A stretch of DNA of 64,000 nt from Saccharomycopsis crataegensis (lineage: Eukaryota; Ascomycota; Saccharomycetes; Ascoideales; Saccharomycopsidaceae), in the NCBI RefSeq assembly GCF_037102585.1, contig NW_027043819.1:2046001-2110000 (forward strand), given 5' to 3'. Shown piece after piece: positions 21,986-33,199 of this stretch. A program made the position numbers and the translations under genes. Positions within the stretch are counted from its first letter, which is position 1. Each line of letters starts with the position of its first letter. The notes under the pieces are model-generated. The model was not told where the DNA came from, made no database searches, and worked only from the letters and a program-made list of their open reading frames with translations.

Positions 21986-23596
21986 ATGTCATCCGTTAAA
22001 ATTCTACGAATAGCACTGATAATTTGGTTGCTTTTTGTCGCCACTATTATCCAGGCATCGGAATTTAATGACTTGCTCAAAAACGAACAATCCGTCAGTG
22101 AGTTTGGTCAAAAGACTCTTAGTTTCAACACCACCATCGATAAACTCCCATTAATCGGTATAAATGCTTCGTCAGTGGTGTTTACCCAATATGGCTACAC
22201 CGATCAAGGATTGCTGGCGTTATCCCTGACGTTGAATAACTCCAACATCAACGCGGTATTGGTTGATTTATATTGGAATGATAAGTATGACGGCTGGCAA
22301 ATATGTCCAATATCACTGGAAACCTTAACTTCAACTGATGATTCGATTATTACTTTCACTTCAGGAAACTCGACTTTGACTTGTGATATGAACCTAACGT
22401 TATACCAGGTGTTCGAGGCGATTCCTTTTAATACCGACAGTAATAAGACTTATATCCCCAACCTCACGCAAATTCTCTTTAATCTTCACTATTTGCAAAC
22501 CTCAAACGTTTCTTATTCCATGGCAGTCACCCAAAGTATTTCAGAAGCGTTGAAAGAAACTTTTGGCCTGGCGTTATACCTGGCAACCGACTATCAAAAT
22601 GCCAATTACCAGTATCCTACATTATATCATTTCACCATCGATTCTCAAAAAACCATCATCCCCATGCTTTGGATGACCGATACATCAATTACCAATGCTA
22701 CTTCTATTGAAACCATGGCGTTGGAAAAAATCGTCTTCATGCCCAACCAATCGAACTTCTACCTAAATTATAAACAGAACCTCGATCCATCGACAATTAT
22801 CAATAATACTGCATTGTCAATCGACGATTTCACCAATTTAGCCACCCAAAGTTGGAAATTCACCACCACGACTTTAACAAACTTCACTGATCTTCGGAAT
22901 ATTATGTTAACGGGTTACACCTCGATCATCTCCAATGGAAACATTTCAAATTATACCGATATCAACACAATTTCTTGGCTTTGGCAAGAATCTCAACCTT
23001 TGGACCGCAAGACCGTCCAGGTATTAGTGGATAACGACCAATATGTTTTCCAATCACAACAAGGGGTCCTCCAGGCCTATCAATGTGCAGTACTTTTCCA
23101 AGGAGGTTGGTACGTCGAGAATTGCTACCAAGCACACTTCGTAGCGTGTCAGTCGCGGTCCAATGAATCTCTTTGGAAAATCAGTACCGGTAAAAAAAGT
23201 TATTTTGATGCTTCAAAATTGTGCGCCGGTAATGATGATGAAGCTTCACCTCAGTTCAATTTCAGCATTCCTAAAACTGCGTTAGCTCAAACCTATTTGA
23301 TAAATTTTGCCAAAGAACATTCGATCACTGAACCAATTTGGATCGATTATAACGCCATTTCAAGAGATAGTTGTTGGGTCACCGGGGGTCCCAACTCTCT
23401 TTGCCCCTTTGAAAATGAAGACCAAAAACACAGGTTCGTAGGGATTGTCACCCCAATTTCGGTATTCATCGTATTTGTTCTTTCATTCAATGCCATCACC
23501 AGCAGTGCACAAGTTCCAGTTCAGAAAAACCGAAAGTATTGGAAGGAGTTGGTGTCAGATTTTACAAAAAACGAATATGAAGGAGTGCCTGCATAA
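21986..23596 (+). CDS. MTC6: Mtc6-family ER/secretory membrane glycoprotein
   Basis: 536 aa. MTC6 was named for genetic interaction with telomere capping in S. cerevisiae, and its biochemical role is not established. An N-terminal signal peptide (about 1-24, LIIWLLFVATIIQAS) leads into a large lumenal domain with many N-glycosylation sequons. The family marks are clear: LPLIGINASSVVFTQYGY near the start, YQCAVLFQGGWYVENCY, and IWIDYNAISRDSCWVTGGP followed by CPFEN. One membrane span lies at about 482-505. The short cytosolic tail ends KNEYEGVPA, close to the S. cerevisiae end (ELEGVPS). Length agrees with the family (526 aa in S. cerevisiae). Confidence 0.93.
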   Translation: MSSVKILRIALIIWLLFVATIIQASEFNDLLKNEQSVSEFGQKTLSFNTTIDKLPLIGINASSVVFTQYGYTDQGLLALSLTLNNSNINAVLVDLYWNDKYDGWQICPISLETLTSTDDSIITFTSGNSTLTCDMNLTLYQVFEAIPFNTDSNKTYIPNLTQILFNLHYLQTSNVSYSMAVTQSISEALKETFGLALYLATDYQNANYQYPTLYHFTIDSQKTIIPMLWMTDTSITNATSIETMALEKIVFMPNQSNFYLNYKQNLDPSTIINNTALSIDDFTNLATQSWKFTTTTLTNFTDLRNIMLTGYTSIISNGNISNYTDINTISWLWQESQPLDRKTVQVLVDNDQYVFQSQQGVLQAYQCAVLFQGGWYVENCYQAHFVACQSRSNESLWKISTGKKSYFDASKLCAGNDDEASPQFNFSIPKTALAQTYLINFAKEHSITEPIWIDYNAISRDSCWVTGGPNSLCPFENEDQKHRFVGIVTPISVFIVFVLSFNAITSSAQVPVQKNRKYWKELVSDFTKNEYEGVPA

Positions 23597-23691
23597 ATAT
23601 GGAGAAACGATTTTTATATTTTATAACAAGTATAATCACTGTCGTGTACTGCGGAATCTTACCTTTGTTTCACATACATATATGTACTTTA

Positions 23692-25399
23692 TCATCTAAT
23701 CACTTCAGCAACTTTATCTATGCCCTCGTATAACTCAATCAAATCACTTCCATAAAGACCATCTTGGGCATCACCAAATAAGCCAGTTTTTGTAGGCCAA
23801 AGTTTATAAAATACAAGAGTCTCATCATTAGTGCCAACACAAACCGTCGTATAATCCGGCGATATTACTGCAGATAAGATTCTTGAGTTTGGAGTCGCCG
23901 GAACCTGGACTACTGGTGTCATACTGGGATATGAATACACACTAACAAGTAGCGGCAGTACCAAATCACCGTACCCAAATGTTGCAGCAATTTGACGTCT
24001 ACTTCTTGACCAAATAACTGATGTGACCTGACCTTTGGTACTCATAGATCCTAATAAAGTGCCCGATTTTGTATGCCAAAACCTTTAGGAAGTTAGTAAA
24101 AAGAACGAAAACAAGAAAATTTCATTATTATAAGCGACTTACCTCAATGTCCTATCCTTACTTCCGCCCCCGGTTGCCAACAAAGAGCTTGACCATGGGC
24201 AGTAAGCAATGGCCTTCACTGCAGCCTGATGTGGTAAAGAGAATTTCAAAGAGGGGGCCTCGAGATCCGTTATATCCCAAAGAGTACATGAATTATTGTT
24301 ACTTCCTACCGCGATTTGATTTCTGTCACTTGAAATTGCAAGGCCTTAGACATTATAAGAACTTTTGTCAGTAATTTTGCATTCTGTAAGGGCGTTAAAA
24401 GGTCTGATATATACCACAAATTTGTTGTTCATGAGACCTAAAAGTGCTGACCAACTCTAAATTGAAGATATCTGAGGTCATGGCGATTTTGAAAAGACTA
24501 ACTTCGCCAATTTCATTACCAATGAAAAAATATTCACAAGATTTTGGGATCCAACAAATGCAATAGATGGCTTTTTCAAAACATTCATATTGCGACAAAA
24601 TTGCCTCTGCCTCTTGGGAGTACACCGTAAGCTTCCCCAGCTTAGTGCCTACCACTAGCAAATCATCATCAGAAAACACTAAAGAAGTTATTGTATCAAG
24701 ATTTCCGTCAATGGGGATACAAACTGGTCCTGATACTTCAGACCAAAGGAAAAGTTGAGATCCCAATCCAACCGCAACTTTCCCAGTTTTAGCTGACCAG
24801 GAAACAACATTAGAATAGAAATCATTTCTCAATCCCGGTGCCTCTAAAACTTTATGAGGAATTTGAATTTTAATATTTTTTTCTCCTTTTTTGATATCAT
24901 TGTGCTCATTCGCACCATCTGGGATTTCTGCCAAATATTTTGCCACTAGTTGTGGAGAGAGACTTGTCAATAAAGGACCCATAACCGCCAAAGTGCTGCT
25001 CACCGGGGAATTATCTGCCGCACGAAGAGGTTTGGTTGATTTGAACTGCCTGGAAGATTGTGAAGATCTTCCCATCTTAGCGCCCTTATTGCGATTATTA
25101 GATGAATGGAAGTTCAAGACCCTTTTCTTGGTACTGAATCCCAATGCTTGGGCAATAATGCCGCTGTAATGAGGAGGAGAAGATTTGGGGATGGAGAGAG
25201 ATGAGGAGTTCAGTACCGAATCAGCAGTAGATGTTCTTGTTGGCAGTGGAGATATGGTGAAAGTGCTTATACTTGAGGACAGTCTATCTTCAATGGTAGA
25301 GACGTAGTATAAGTCAGGCATGGATTTCCTTGTCTTGACACTATTGGGCAAAGAGCGATAGTTTTCAAACGAAGAATCAGAAGGAATAAAGCGATCCAT
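23692..25399 (-). CDS. AMA1: Cdc20/Cdh1/Ama1-family APC/C activator, three exons
   Basis: 525 aa after splicing: exon 1 25399-24415, exon 2 24344-24143, exon 3 24082-23692. The joins keep frame and give ICGLAISSDRNQIAVGSNN and DRTLRFWHTKSG. This WD40 activator recruits substrates to the anaphase-promoting complex. It starts with a C-box-like DRFIPS at 2-7 and ends with an Ile-Arg tail, both APC/C-binding elements. The propeller starts at KVLEAPGLRNDFYSNVVSWS. Intron 1 (24345-24414, 70 nt) has a GTATAT donor and TACTGAC branch. Intron 2 (24083-24142, 60 nt) has GTAAGT and TACTAAC. The choice of AMA1 over CDC20/CDH1 rests on the C-terminal-half introns and overall feel, and is less certain than the family. 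Confidence 0.8.
24083..24142 (-). other. Intron 2 of the AMA1-like gene
   Basis: 60-nt intron with GTAAGT donor, TTACTAAC branch site and AAAG acceptor. Removal joins AG|G into an Arg codon and keeps the WD40 frame. Confidence 0.85.
24345..24414 (-). other. Intron 1 of the AMA1-like gene
   Basis: 70-nt intron with a weak GTATAT donor, TACTGAC branch site and TAAG acceptor. If retained, translation stops within six codons (TAA at 24397-24395). Removal restores the WD40 repeat across ICGLAISSD. Confidence 0.8.
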
Positions 25400-25628
25400 T
25401 ATTACTGTAGCTTTCTTTATTTTTTCTAATATATCTATATATGAGAAGAGTACTATTACAGTAGCAAAGAAAATGGTGTTATTGACTGATTGATGATGAT
25501 GATGGTCATCTCATCGCCCATCCATAACCACAAACAAAGAAGACCGCGCTTCACACCGACGCATGTTGAGGACCTATTAACTACACGGGGTCCTGTACCC
25601 CCTCATTATTGACAACAGCGCAACTGCA

Positions 25629-25636
25629 TGACGTCA
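25629..25636. promoter_or_regulatory. TGACGTCA CRE-like palindrome
   Basis: A full ATF/CREB-type (Sko1/Aca1-like) site about 230 bases upstream of the AMA1-like start. Binding is inferred from the motif only. Confidence 0.4.
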
Positions 25637-26786
25637 ACAAAAACCGTTTCGCTTAACGATTTTAAACTTTTAAGCACAACAACATAATGACAGGAGCCGT
25701 TGAGGGAGAAGGAGGTGCTAACTTAAGTGTATTGGCAAATTAGGCAAGATGCCTTGGTTTGTCAAAGCACAGAAGTTGTCTAATGCTATCTCGGTCAAAA
25801 TGTGTGACAGCTTAAAGAAAAAAAAATACCAAAACACCCCCAAAAACACAACCGAAATCGATGAAATAGATAATTGGATTTTTTATTATAGGATTTATAA
25901 TAGTTGTTATATATATGTATAGAAAGAGAGAGAGAAGGACAGAAAACATATCACAAGACAATCCAAGCTCTCCTTCGAAAAGTGCAACTGCACATTGCCG
26001 GTGAATAGCGAAATATTTAGATACCAGGTCACGTAAATTAAAACCAGAAATCGCAACAGGAATTGTTTTCGAAGTATGTTTATGCATTCGTAACTAATAT
26101 CATTAAATACTTTTTCTTTGGAAAATTTTTACATTAGAAGTACTTCAGGACAGAGGTGAAATTTCCAAAGTTACTGTCTCTCTCTGTAATTTAGTATCAT
26201 GCTTCATTTTGTGTGAGATTTGAAGAATGAAAATTCAAGAATTCAAAAATTCGAAAAAAAAACAGAACAAGGGGCAATCAAAAGGTAGAATAGACAAAAA
26301 GGGCAATAACAAAAATAAATATTGCATATTTCAAACAAGCAAAAAAAAAAAGGAACTACCGGATTGACAACCTCAATGAAATTTCATTCCATCAATAGAA
26401 AGTATAAACCCCTAAAAAAGTGCAAATAGCTAAAAAAAAAAATACAAGCTCTCGGTTACCCAACTTGGCTTAATTTATGAAATTAAGTTTCAAGAATACA
26501 TTTTGCCTGACATTCATTACATAGAAGTAGTTCTAGAAAGATATTTTCCTCGTATTACTCGAATATTGAGTGGAAGAAAGAAAAACATCAGTCCAAGATC
26601 CTTTTCATCATTTACTAATTAGGAAGCTCGATGTCCTGTCCATCTAGCATGAACATTTTGTTCGATTTCTTGAGACACACAGACCAGATAACCAAAAGAA
26701 AAAAGGTGAGTGTTTTTTGATAGTTGATGTTTATATTTTTTTTTCCGGGTGAATATTGATCATGTATAATATTATAGTGTTAGCGA

Positions 26787-26791
<5 letters not shown>

Positions 26792-26821
<30 letters not shown>
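26792..26821. repeat. (TC)n dinucleotide repeat
   Basis: About fifteen TC units on the + strand in the region upstream of the globin gene. Confidence 0.9.
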
Positions 26822-26823
<2 letters not shown>

Positions 26824-27129
26824 TTGTGCTGCCTGTTGATTAGAAAACAGTACATTTTTTGAAGGGCTTTATTTCCATTTCCATTTCCTTCTGCTTATTG
26901 TCACAATATTAATTCATGTAGAAGCTTCAACGCTGTTGAAAATTAAATAGAGTTAGACCTAAAAGTGACTAGTTTCTTCACAAGCGCGTGGCGAGAACTT
27001 AGACAAGTTATTTGACATTTCTCTAGCTTCAAAGGCCTGGCCACCTAGAGGTATGGAATAACACTCATCTGGGCGATCCTGGCCCTTCAACTCTGCAACT
27101 GGTCATTGCAGGTATATATATATATATAT

Positions 27130-27176
27130 AAATGTTGCACTTTTCTATATCTAAATGTTGCACTTTTTCTATATCT
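27130..27176. repeat. 23/24-base tandem duplication
   Basis: Two adjacent copies of a unit starting AAATGTTGCACTTT and ending CTATATCT. The second copy has one extra T. It lies about 330 bases upstream of the globin gene. Confidence 0.9.
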
Positions 27177-27506
27177 AAGGCACTTGAATGTCGTGGTAAT
27201 TTTGTCTCTCGAATGGAGTGGAAGGAGAAAGAAAATAGTCAAATTCACCAACCGATCTGGGGCACAGCGCTACATGCAGGCAGCTGCAGCGTATACATGC
27301 AAAATACTGTAAGACACTGTATCACGCATGTCCACTGTATGCACAGATCTGTACTGGTACCCCCCTAAACTGGCAATGCCAAATAGCCGTTTCTTGGTCA
27401 ATAATACTTTTGAATTATAAATTACAGCAAATTTCTCGGCAGAACTCTTTGGTATTAAACATTCTTTTTGTTTTGCAACTAATCTTTTATTAAAAACCAT
27501 CGCATT

Positions 27507-28451
27507 ATGTCTACTCTCTTTGAAACCCCAATTCCTTCCAACCTTCGGTTCCACGCTGATGCGGTCTCGATCGCTTCCTCGGGGAAAAACACTCTAGTAT
27601 CATCTTCAAACGATAATGTCTGTTTTATCGACAAGGACCACCCCGAGATCAGGATTTCACGCCAGAGCTTGGCCGAGTTGGCCTACTTCAATGAAAAGGA
27701 AATTGCTATTGTCAGAAATACCTGGGCCATTAATTTGGCGAAAACTAGGTCATCTTCCCCAGAAAATGAAGAAAAAAATGGTGCTGCTGCCAGAAAAGTT
27801 TCGCCAATTCTTGCTACTGATCGTTTTTGGAGAAAAGTTTATGAGTTGTTGCTTTCAAGGCATCCAGAGTTGTACAATATTTTGCCATCGATCAAACATC
27901 AAACAACTTCGTTTTCTGGTATATTGTACCTCACCATTATGAATTTGGAGAACTTGAGTATGATGAATAGCTTTTTGGAAAATTTAGGACGAAGACACTC
28001 GCGAGTCTTCGGTGCGGAGCCGGTGTTCTTTCAATATATGGGGAGTGCTTTCATTGACACTCTTGCAGAGGTGTTTGGTGACGAATTTTCTCAGGAAATT
28101 GAGACAGCCTGGAGTAAATTATACTCCTTCCTCTCAAATTCCATCATTTTTTCTGGAAACATACATCCAATGGTATTGAACAATGAGGAGGATGACTTCA
28201 ACTCATTTATGACTGCCACTATTATTCCGAAAGAAGAAGCACCAATATTGTTGAAAAAACAATCATTTATTGAGACGCATTCACTTGTCGAAGATAGTGA
28301 TAGCTCTTCTGAAACTCTTGTGGTTGATGAGAGCATCAACTCTGCCAAAATGAAGAGTTTTGGTAAAGCCCCAGCCGCAAGAGAGAACCATGTTGGTGCC
28401 AAACCAAAAAGAAGTCTTTTGTTTTTCAAGCCGAGACATGCATCTCACTAG
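27507..28451 (+). CDS. Globin-like haem protein (YNL234W type)
   Basis: 314 aa. S. cerevisiae YNL234W is a stress-related haem-binding globin-like protein of unclear role. The globin fold runs from about 63 to 225. FNEKEIAIVRNTWA forms helix A, and FWRKVYELLLSRHPELYNILP forms the B/C region. H131 (IKHQTTSF) stands near the distal position, and H164 in LGRRHSRVFGAEPVFFQYMG is the likely proximal ligand. The N-terminal 60 residues and the last 90 (Ser/Glu-rich, then a basic end with KPKRS) lie outside the fold. No FAD or NAD reductase domain follows, so it is not a flavohaemoglobin. The start is the ATG giving MSTLFETPIP. Confidence 0.82.
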   Translation: MSTLFETPIPSNLRFHADAVSIASSGKNTLVSSSNDNVCFIDKDHPEIRISRQSLAELAYFNEKEIAIVRNTWAINLAKTRSSSPENEEKNGAAARKVSPILATDRFWRKVYELLLSRHPELYNILPSIKHQTTSFSGILYLTIMNLENLSMMNSFLENLGRRHSRVFGAEPVFFQYMGSAFIDTLAEVFGDEFSQEIETAWSKLYSFLSNSIIFSGNIHPMVLNNEEDDFNSFMTATIIPKEEAPILLKKQSFIETHSLVEDSDSSSETLVVDESINSAKMKSFGKAPAARENHVGAKPKRSLLFFKPRHASH

Positions 28452-29371
28452 TATTTTTATTGAACGGTCCTTTTTTCGACATTTTTTTTTCTTTCTGGTT
28501 TTTCGGGGGGAGGCTACTCTTTTGTAACATATCTAGCTATCATTTTTCATTTTTAATTGTTTTCTTTTAGTTCGTTTTATACACTAATCATTCGGTTCTC
28601 TACTTGTCCGACTTCTTTTCATACTATACTTTTACATTCCTGTATGTATCGGAGGCATCCATTAAAAATTTAATGCTTTAATTACTTAATTATCATCTAC
28701 AGCGTGTGTATTCACAACGTGTGTATTCACAATAATCTACGGGTGTGTTAGTAATTTGTTTTTGAAATGAACTGATAACCAAAACAATTAAGCAAAAGCC
28801 TGCATCCCTAGCGTGTCAGGTATTGTTAATCCGGAGTCAATAACTGACGGTAGACTTCCCCGTGGCTTCCAAATAAGTCCAAAATAAGATTAGCTATCTG
28901 CTCATTCAACTCCATTTATGAAGGCATTGTTTCTTATGGTTAATATAATCTTAGACTCTGGACTTCTCTTTTTTTTTTTTGTCATCATTCGATTTGCAGT
29001 CTTGGTGCAACGACGATCTATATGCTAAAGCTGGGGGGCACCCCGCCTCTACCACAGATATCTAATAAATTTTGGAATCACTTTTAAAAATCAGACAGTG
29101 CACCTTCCTATCAAACCAACAGAGCTCCTGTAAAGTGCTCAAAGTTTCTCTTTGCTATTTTATTGGCTCTGAGAATCTTCAATATAAAGATTATTTATTG
29201 GCCATGGTGAAGACCAGATCGGTGGATCATTTTCATTCTACTGCCCGCACGGGCTGCGTAACACAATTTTTTTTTTTTTTTCTTGTTCATTTACGATGGG
29301 GAAAAAACACCACTTTTTGTGTTTCATTAATTTCCTTGTTTTAGCCACTGGCAAACACTAAAGAGACAACA
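28452..29371. other. Intergenic region globin gene to NUS1
   Basis: AT-rich, with a perfect 15-base tandem duplication at 28703-28732 and T tracts near 28971 and 29266. The NUS1 promoter lies at its right end. A 90-codon frame at 29072-29344 is not protein-like. Nothing else was seen. Confidence 0.5.
28703..28732. repeat. 15-base perfect tandem duplication
   Basis: CGTGTGTATTCACAA occurs twice head to tail in the NUS1 upstream region. Confidence 0.95.
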
Positions 29372-30427
29372 ATGGCCGTCAGTTTCGAGGAGAAGTTCCA
29401 ATCCTTGAAACAATCTCAAAAACTTGAGGATGAAGTGAACCAAGTGATAAAGGATAAGCGCTCAATCTTTAAGCCGTCAACTAAAAACTCGACGAAAATC
29501 TTGGGTTCTTTTGTCTTCCCAAGATCAGTCGGTGAAATCGCTACTGATAAACCACCTCAGGGAGCTGACAATGGTAAAGGTGGCATCCCACTATGGGATT
29601 TCTTGAATTATAATTTCTTCCATTTGATTTTGGTTGCAATGTTTCTTGTGTACTCTATTATTAGAGGATGTGAATATTTTTGCCGAAGAGCTCGCTTAAA
29701 ATTCTTGGAATTGGCGTACAATCCATCACAATCCCCACAATTGATTAGACAGGATGTCAATAAGTTGGAAAAAATCCCAAAAAAAGTGTCTGTTATCCTA
29801 TCTTTGAAATCTGAACATGAAGAAGGTGGGGGCGTCGAAGGTTTGTTGAATGACGCCGGCGAAGTGACTTCTTGGTGTATTGGTTCAGGTATTCCTAACT
29901 TGACATTGTTTGAATATAACGGTGTTTTGAAGACACAGGTACCGACACTTATCCATTCTATAAACAAGTCATTATCCAATTATTTTGGTGCTAATAATTT
30001 GCCTACATTTGTGGTCAAAATTCCGAGACTAGATTTAGTTGCCTACGGTAATGGCGAATCTTCTCCAGAAGATTACTTAACCAATGAAAAACCAGCAGAC
30101 ATTGAAATCACCTTAATCTCTACCGTTAATGGAAAGAAAACTATCGCTGATTTGGCCAAGACAATGGCGGATTTGGCGTCAAAGCAAGAACTTCAATCCA
30201 AAGACATAACAATTGATTTAATTGACTCTGAGTTGACTGATTTGTCTGGATACGAGCCAGATTTGCTAATACTATTTGGTCCTGTATTAGACCTTCAAGG
30301 TTATCCACCATGGCAGATCAGATTGAGTGAAATCTACTGGGAACAAGACAATGATGATGTTAACTATGTGGTTTTCTTGAACGCCTTGAAAAAGTTTTCC
30401 ACTTGTAAAGTTAACGTTGGAAAATGA
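29372..30427 (+). CDS. NUS1: Nus1 subunit of dehydrodolichyl diphosphate synthase
   Basis: 351 aa. Nus1 (NgBR in mammals) is the regulatory partner of the cis-prenyltransferases Rer2/Srt1 and makes dolichol precursors at the ER and lipid droplets. One membrane span lies at about 86-104 (FFHLILVAMFLVYSIIRG). It is followed by the cis-prenyltransferase-like fold starting LIRQDVNKLEKIPKKVSVIL, with ASWC-type GEVTSWCIGSGIPNLTLFEY, and ending with DLLILFGPVLDLQGYPPWQIRLSEIYW. The catalytic Asp of true synthases is absent, as expected. The end reads KVNVGK, so the terminal RxG motif known from NgBR appears as N-V-G. ALG10, which uses dolichol sugars, lies 8 kb away, probably by coincidence. Confidence 0.94.
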   Translation: MAVSFEEKFQSLKQSQKLEDEVNQVIKDKRSIFKPSTKNSTKILGSFVFPRSVGEIATDKPPQGADNGKGGIPLWDFLNYNFFHLILVAMFLVYSIIRGCEYFCRRARLKFLELAYNPSQSPQLIRQDVNKLEKIPKKVSVILSLKSEHEEGGGVEGLLNDAGEVTSWCIGSGIPNLTLFEYNGVLKTQVPTLIHSINKSLSNYFGANNLPTFVVKIPRLDLVAYGNGESSPEDYLTNEKPADIEITLISTVNGKKTIADLAKTMADLASKQELQSKDITIDLIDSELTDLSGYEPDLLILFGPVLDLQGYPPWQIRLSEIYWEQDNDDVNYVVFLNALKKFSTCKVNVGK

Positions 30428-31122
30428 TCACACATTATCTGGATTTCCAACGATCTTTTTTTAGATTGATTTATAATATTAATCATTTTTTGTTTATTGT
30501 TATTATTATTATTATTACTTTTTTTTTTCTTTTGCTCTGAATTTCCTGCATCTTGCGTTGTCTATCATTTTCATCTCAACGTCATCATTTTCATCTTCAT
30601 CTATCACGACATCTTTTTTTTTTGTTTTTGTTTTGCTTTAGCTATAATTATCTTGCATCTCATCATCCTTCTATAATCTTGTCAACATGATTTGTCAACT
30701 TGCATCGATGCTTCTTGATCTCCAGATTTATCGTTGTGCAGTCTGGGCAAAGTGAATGTTTCTTATTTATTTCTTTCTTGGCGTGCCACCATCTACTGCT
30801 ACTCTCCTCTACTAATCTGCTACGAAGTTATGTGTTTTAACAGTTGTTTTGTTTGTAGATAACGCAATCGGTGCTGCCCAAATCAAATCATTCACTCACT
30901 CACCGACAAACAGGGGGTGTGTTCAACCATGTTACCAGGGGTGTTTGTCACATGACCAAAGTTGCCAGCTGTTCTTCAAATCTTTCGACCCAACCAAACA
31001 CCAATTTATATTTTGGTGTCTTCCCCCCCTCCGTTCATTCTTTCTTTCGCTCATAAAAAACCAGGACTTACTTTGACAACCGTTTATTTCTTCCACCCCT
31101 GTCCTATTAATATATCTACACA
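30428..31122. promoter_or_regulatory. NUS1 3' flank and ARF1 promoter
   Basis: T-rich downstream of NUS1, then a C/T-rich promoter-like segment (about 30990-31100) before the inferred ARF1 5' splice site. Short frames at 30849-31076 look like chance. Confidence 0.45.
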
Positions 31123-31632
31123 GTAAGTGGCAACCTGTTCCAAATTATCTTATTCTCTCTATTGGCTTCTAATAGTTAATTATCTCGTGGGTGGTTTGTG
31201 ATTATATTATGTTATTATTATTATGATTGTTGATCGATGTGTGTGATTTTTTTTTTTTCCAACCACGTTCGCCAACTCAAATTGAGAACTAGCTAAACTA
31301 TGACGTTTTAAGACAAAGATAATCATCATTTTTGGGAATAATCAGACTTATACCAGCAGAAGTTCCATTTGTTCCCTCCATATGGCGTACTCAATGTGCC
31401 TTTTTTTTTTTTTTTTTCTACGGTCAACGAACGCAGTGGGATATTTTGTCACTATGTGGCAAAAAGTGATTGCCAGGAAAAAAAAAAAACGAAAAAAAAA
31501 CACACACAAAAGAAAACCAGGTGAAACGATGAGACGAATTAGAAGAAGTGGCGGCAATTTGAGAGAAAGATAAATCACAATTATTTTTATTATTATATAC
31601 ATACTAACTTATTGTTTTTTGTTTTTTTTTAG
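31123..31632 (+). other. Inferred 5'UTR intron of ARF1
   Basis: A GTAAGT donor at 31123-31128 and a perfect TACTAAC branch site at 31602-31608 are seen. A polypyrimidine run follows, and its AG (31631-31632) directly abuts the ARF1 ATG. The 510-base span contains no coding exon. The acceptor side is very convincing; the donor choice is less certain because other GT sites exist. Confidence 0.72.
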
Positions 31633-32178
<546 letters not shown>

Positions 32179-32425
32179 ATAGGTTATAATTCTGGTTAAG
32201 TCATAGCTGTTTATTTTTATTGTTATTTTTATCATTATAATTGTTAATTATAGGAATTTTGTTTTGAATACACGTCTTCATTTATCGATTTATTCTTAAT
32301 TATTATTATTATAATAATAATTGCTATTACGTTTGTATGTTACTTATTTCTGAATAATAGAGTAAGTGAATAATAATAATAGAAAGAAAAAAAAAACTTC
32401 TATTATAATAACAGCAGATAAGATA

Positions 32426-32457
<32 letters not shown>

Positions 32458-32943
32458 CTGGTATTTGTGCATTTAATCTTATTAATCTTTAGTCTGATTT
32501 GGTTTTTGCCAGGGATATGCAGATAAGCAAAAAATGTTTATATTACAGAGATGCGAAATATTTCCGGTTAAATTTGGGGTAATACTATGTATGAGTGTTG
32601 TTCTTGTTATTATCATTCTCATCCCTTCATTTCTTCTTGTGATTGTTCCATAAACTAGAATAAATTCATTCAGATCATTCTATATTCAATTCAAATGAGA
32701 AGATAAAAGAGAATCCTTGAATTAATTCATGAGGCAAGATCAACGGTGTAGAACTAGATCTATTTTTCCTAGATGGATGAGTGATACCCCGTAGTAAGCG
32801 GTAATTTTGAATTTTACAAAGCAATGAACCCAAACCAAAAGATGAAAGAATGTGATGAAGGTTTACAGAGGACGCCTGTATTAAATGAATGGTAAATCCA
32901 TTATTGTGGGATGCCAAACACACAGTGCGTTTTTCGTTTTCGT

Positions 32944-32951
32944 AGCCCTAA
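32944..32951 (-). promoter_or_regulatory. Tbf1-like site (TTAGGGCT) of RPL35
   Basis: AGCCCTAA on the + strand is the TTAGGG-type site used by Tbf1 at ribosomal-protein promoters in many non-Saccharomyces yeasts. It lies about 250 bases upstream of the RPL35 ATG. Binding is inferred. Confidence 0.55.
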
Positions 32952-32991
32952 AACAGAAACTAGTGCGCCCTGACGTTTCTTTCACCATTCA

Positions 32992-33045
32992 CACGTGATA
33001 TCTTTATGTGACTTTTGTTTTTTCTACGTCTTGTATAATCACGTG
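32992..33045. promoter_or_regulatory. Pair of CACGTG (Cbf1-like) sites of RPL35
   Basis: Two E-box palindromes, at 32992-32997 (ACACGTGAT) and 33040-33045 (TCACGTGCC), lie 155-210 bases before the ATG. Both carry the flanking A/T-CACGTG context typical of Cbf1. Confidence 0.55.
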
Positions 33046-33199
33046 CCAGTTTTTTTTTTTTTTTTTCCTGCCCGTAGTGTCTCACCTCCCTTGTGGATGT
33101 GGTTGGGTGTGGGAGAAAAAAAAATTGAAAAGTGTTAAGCGCTTGCCTTGGAACGATCAGTTGAAAGAACATCATAATAAGTTAAAGCATATAGTAAAA

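Larger units (their letters stand above)
25400..27506. other. 2.1-kb intergenic region between the AMA1-like gene and the globin gene
   Basis: Divergent promoters. It holds a CRE-type palindrome TGACGTCA at 25629-25636, a (TC)n run at 26792-26821 and a TA run near 27116-27129. A 23/24-base tandem duplication lies at 27130-27176. The frames at 25812-26087 and 27106-27368 show no protein-like features. An RNA gene could hide here, but I could not identify one. Confidence 0.5.
32179..33199. promoter_or_regulatory. ARF1 3' flank and RPL35 promoter
   Basis: Left part: ARF1 terminator side, with a 28-base T tract near 32431-32458. Right part: RPL35 promoter with AGCCCTAA at 32944-32951 and two CACGTG sites at 32992-32997 and 33040-33045, followed by a T tract at 33051-33066. 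The frame at 32675-32923 on the minus strand is not supported. Confidence 0.6.

Noticed and set aside
26650-26715. Short ATG frame ending in a GTGAGT donor-like sequence
   Set aside because: No TACTAAC-type branch site and no open downstream exon could be found.
27270-27554. 94-codon minus frame overlapping the globin gene start
   Set aside because: No conserved motif, overlaps the 5' end of a supported gene and its promoter.
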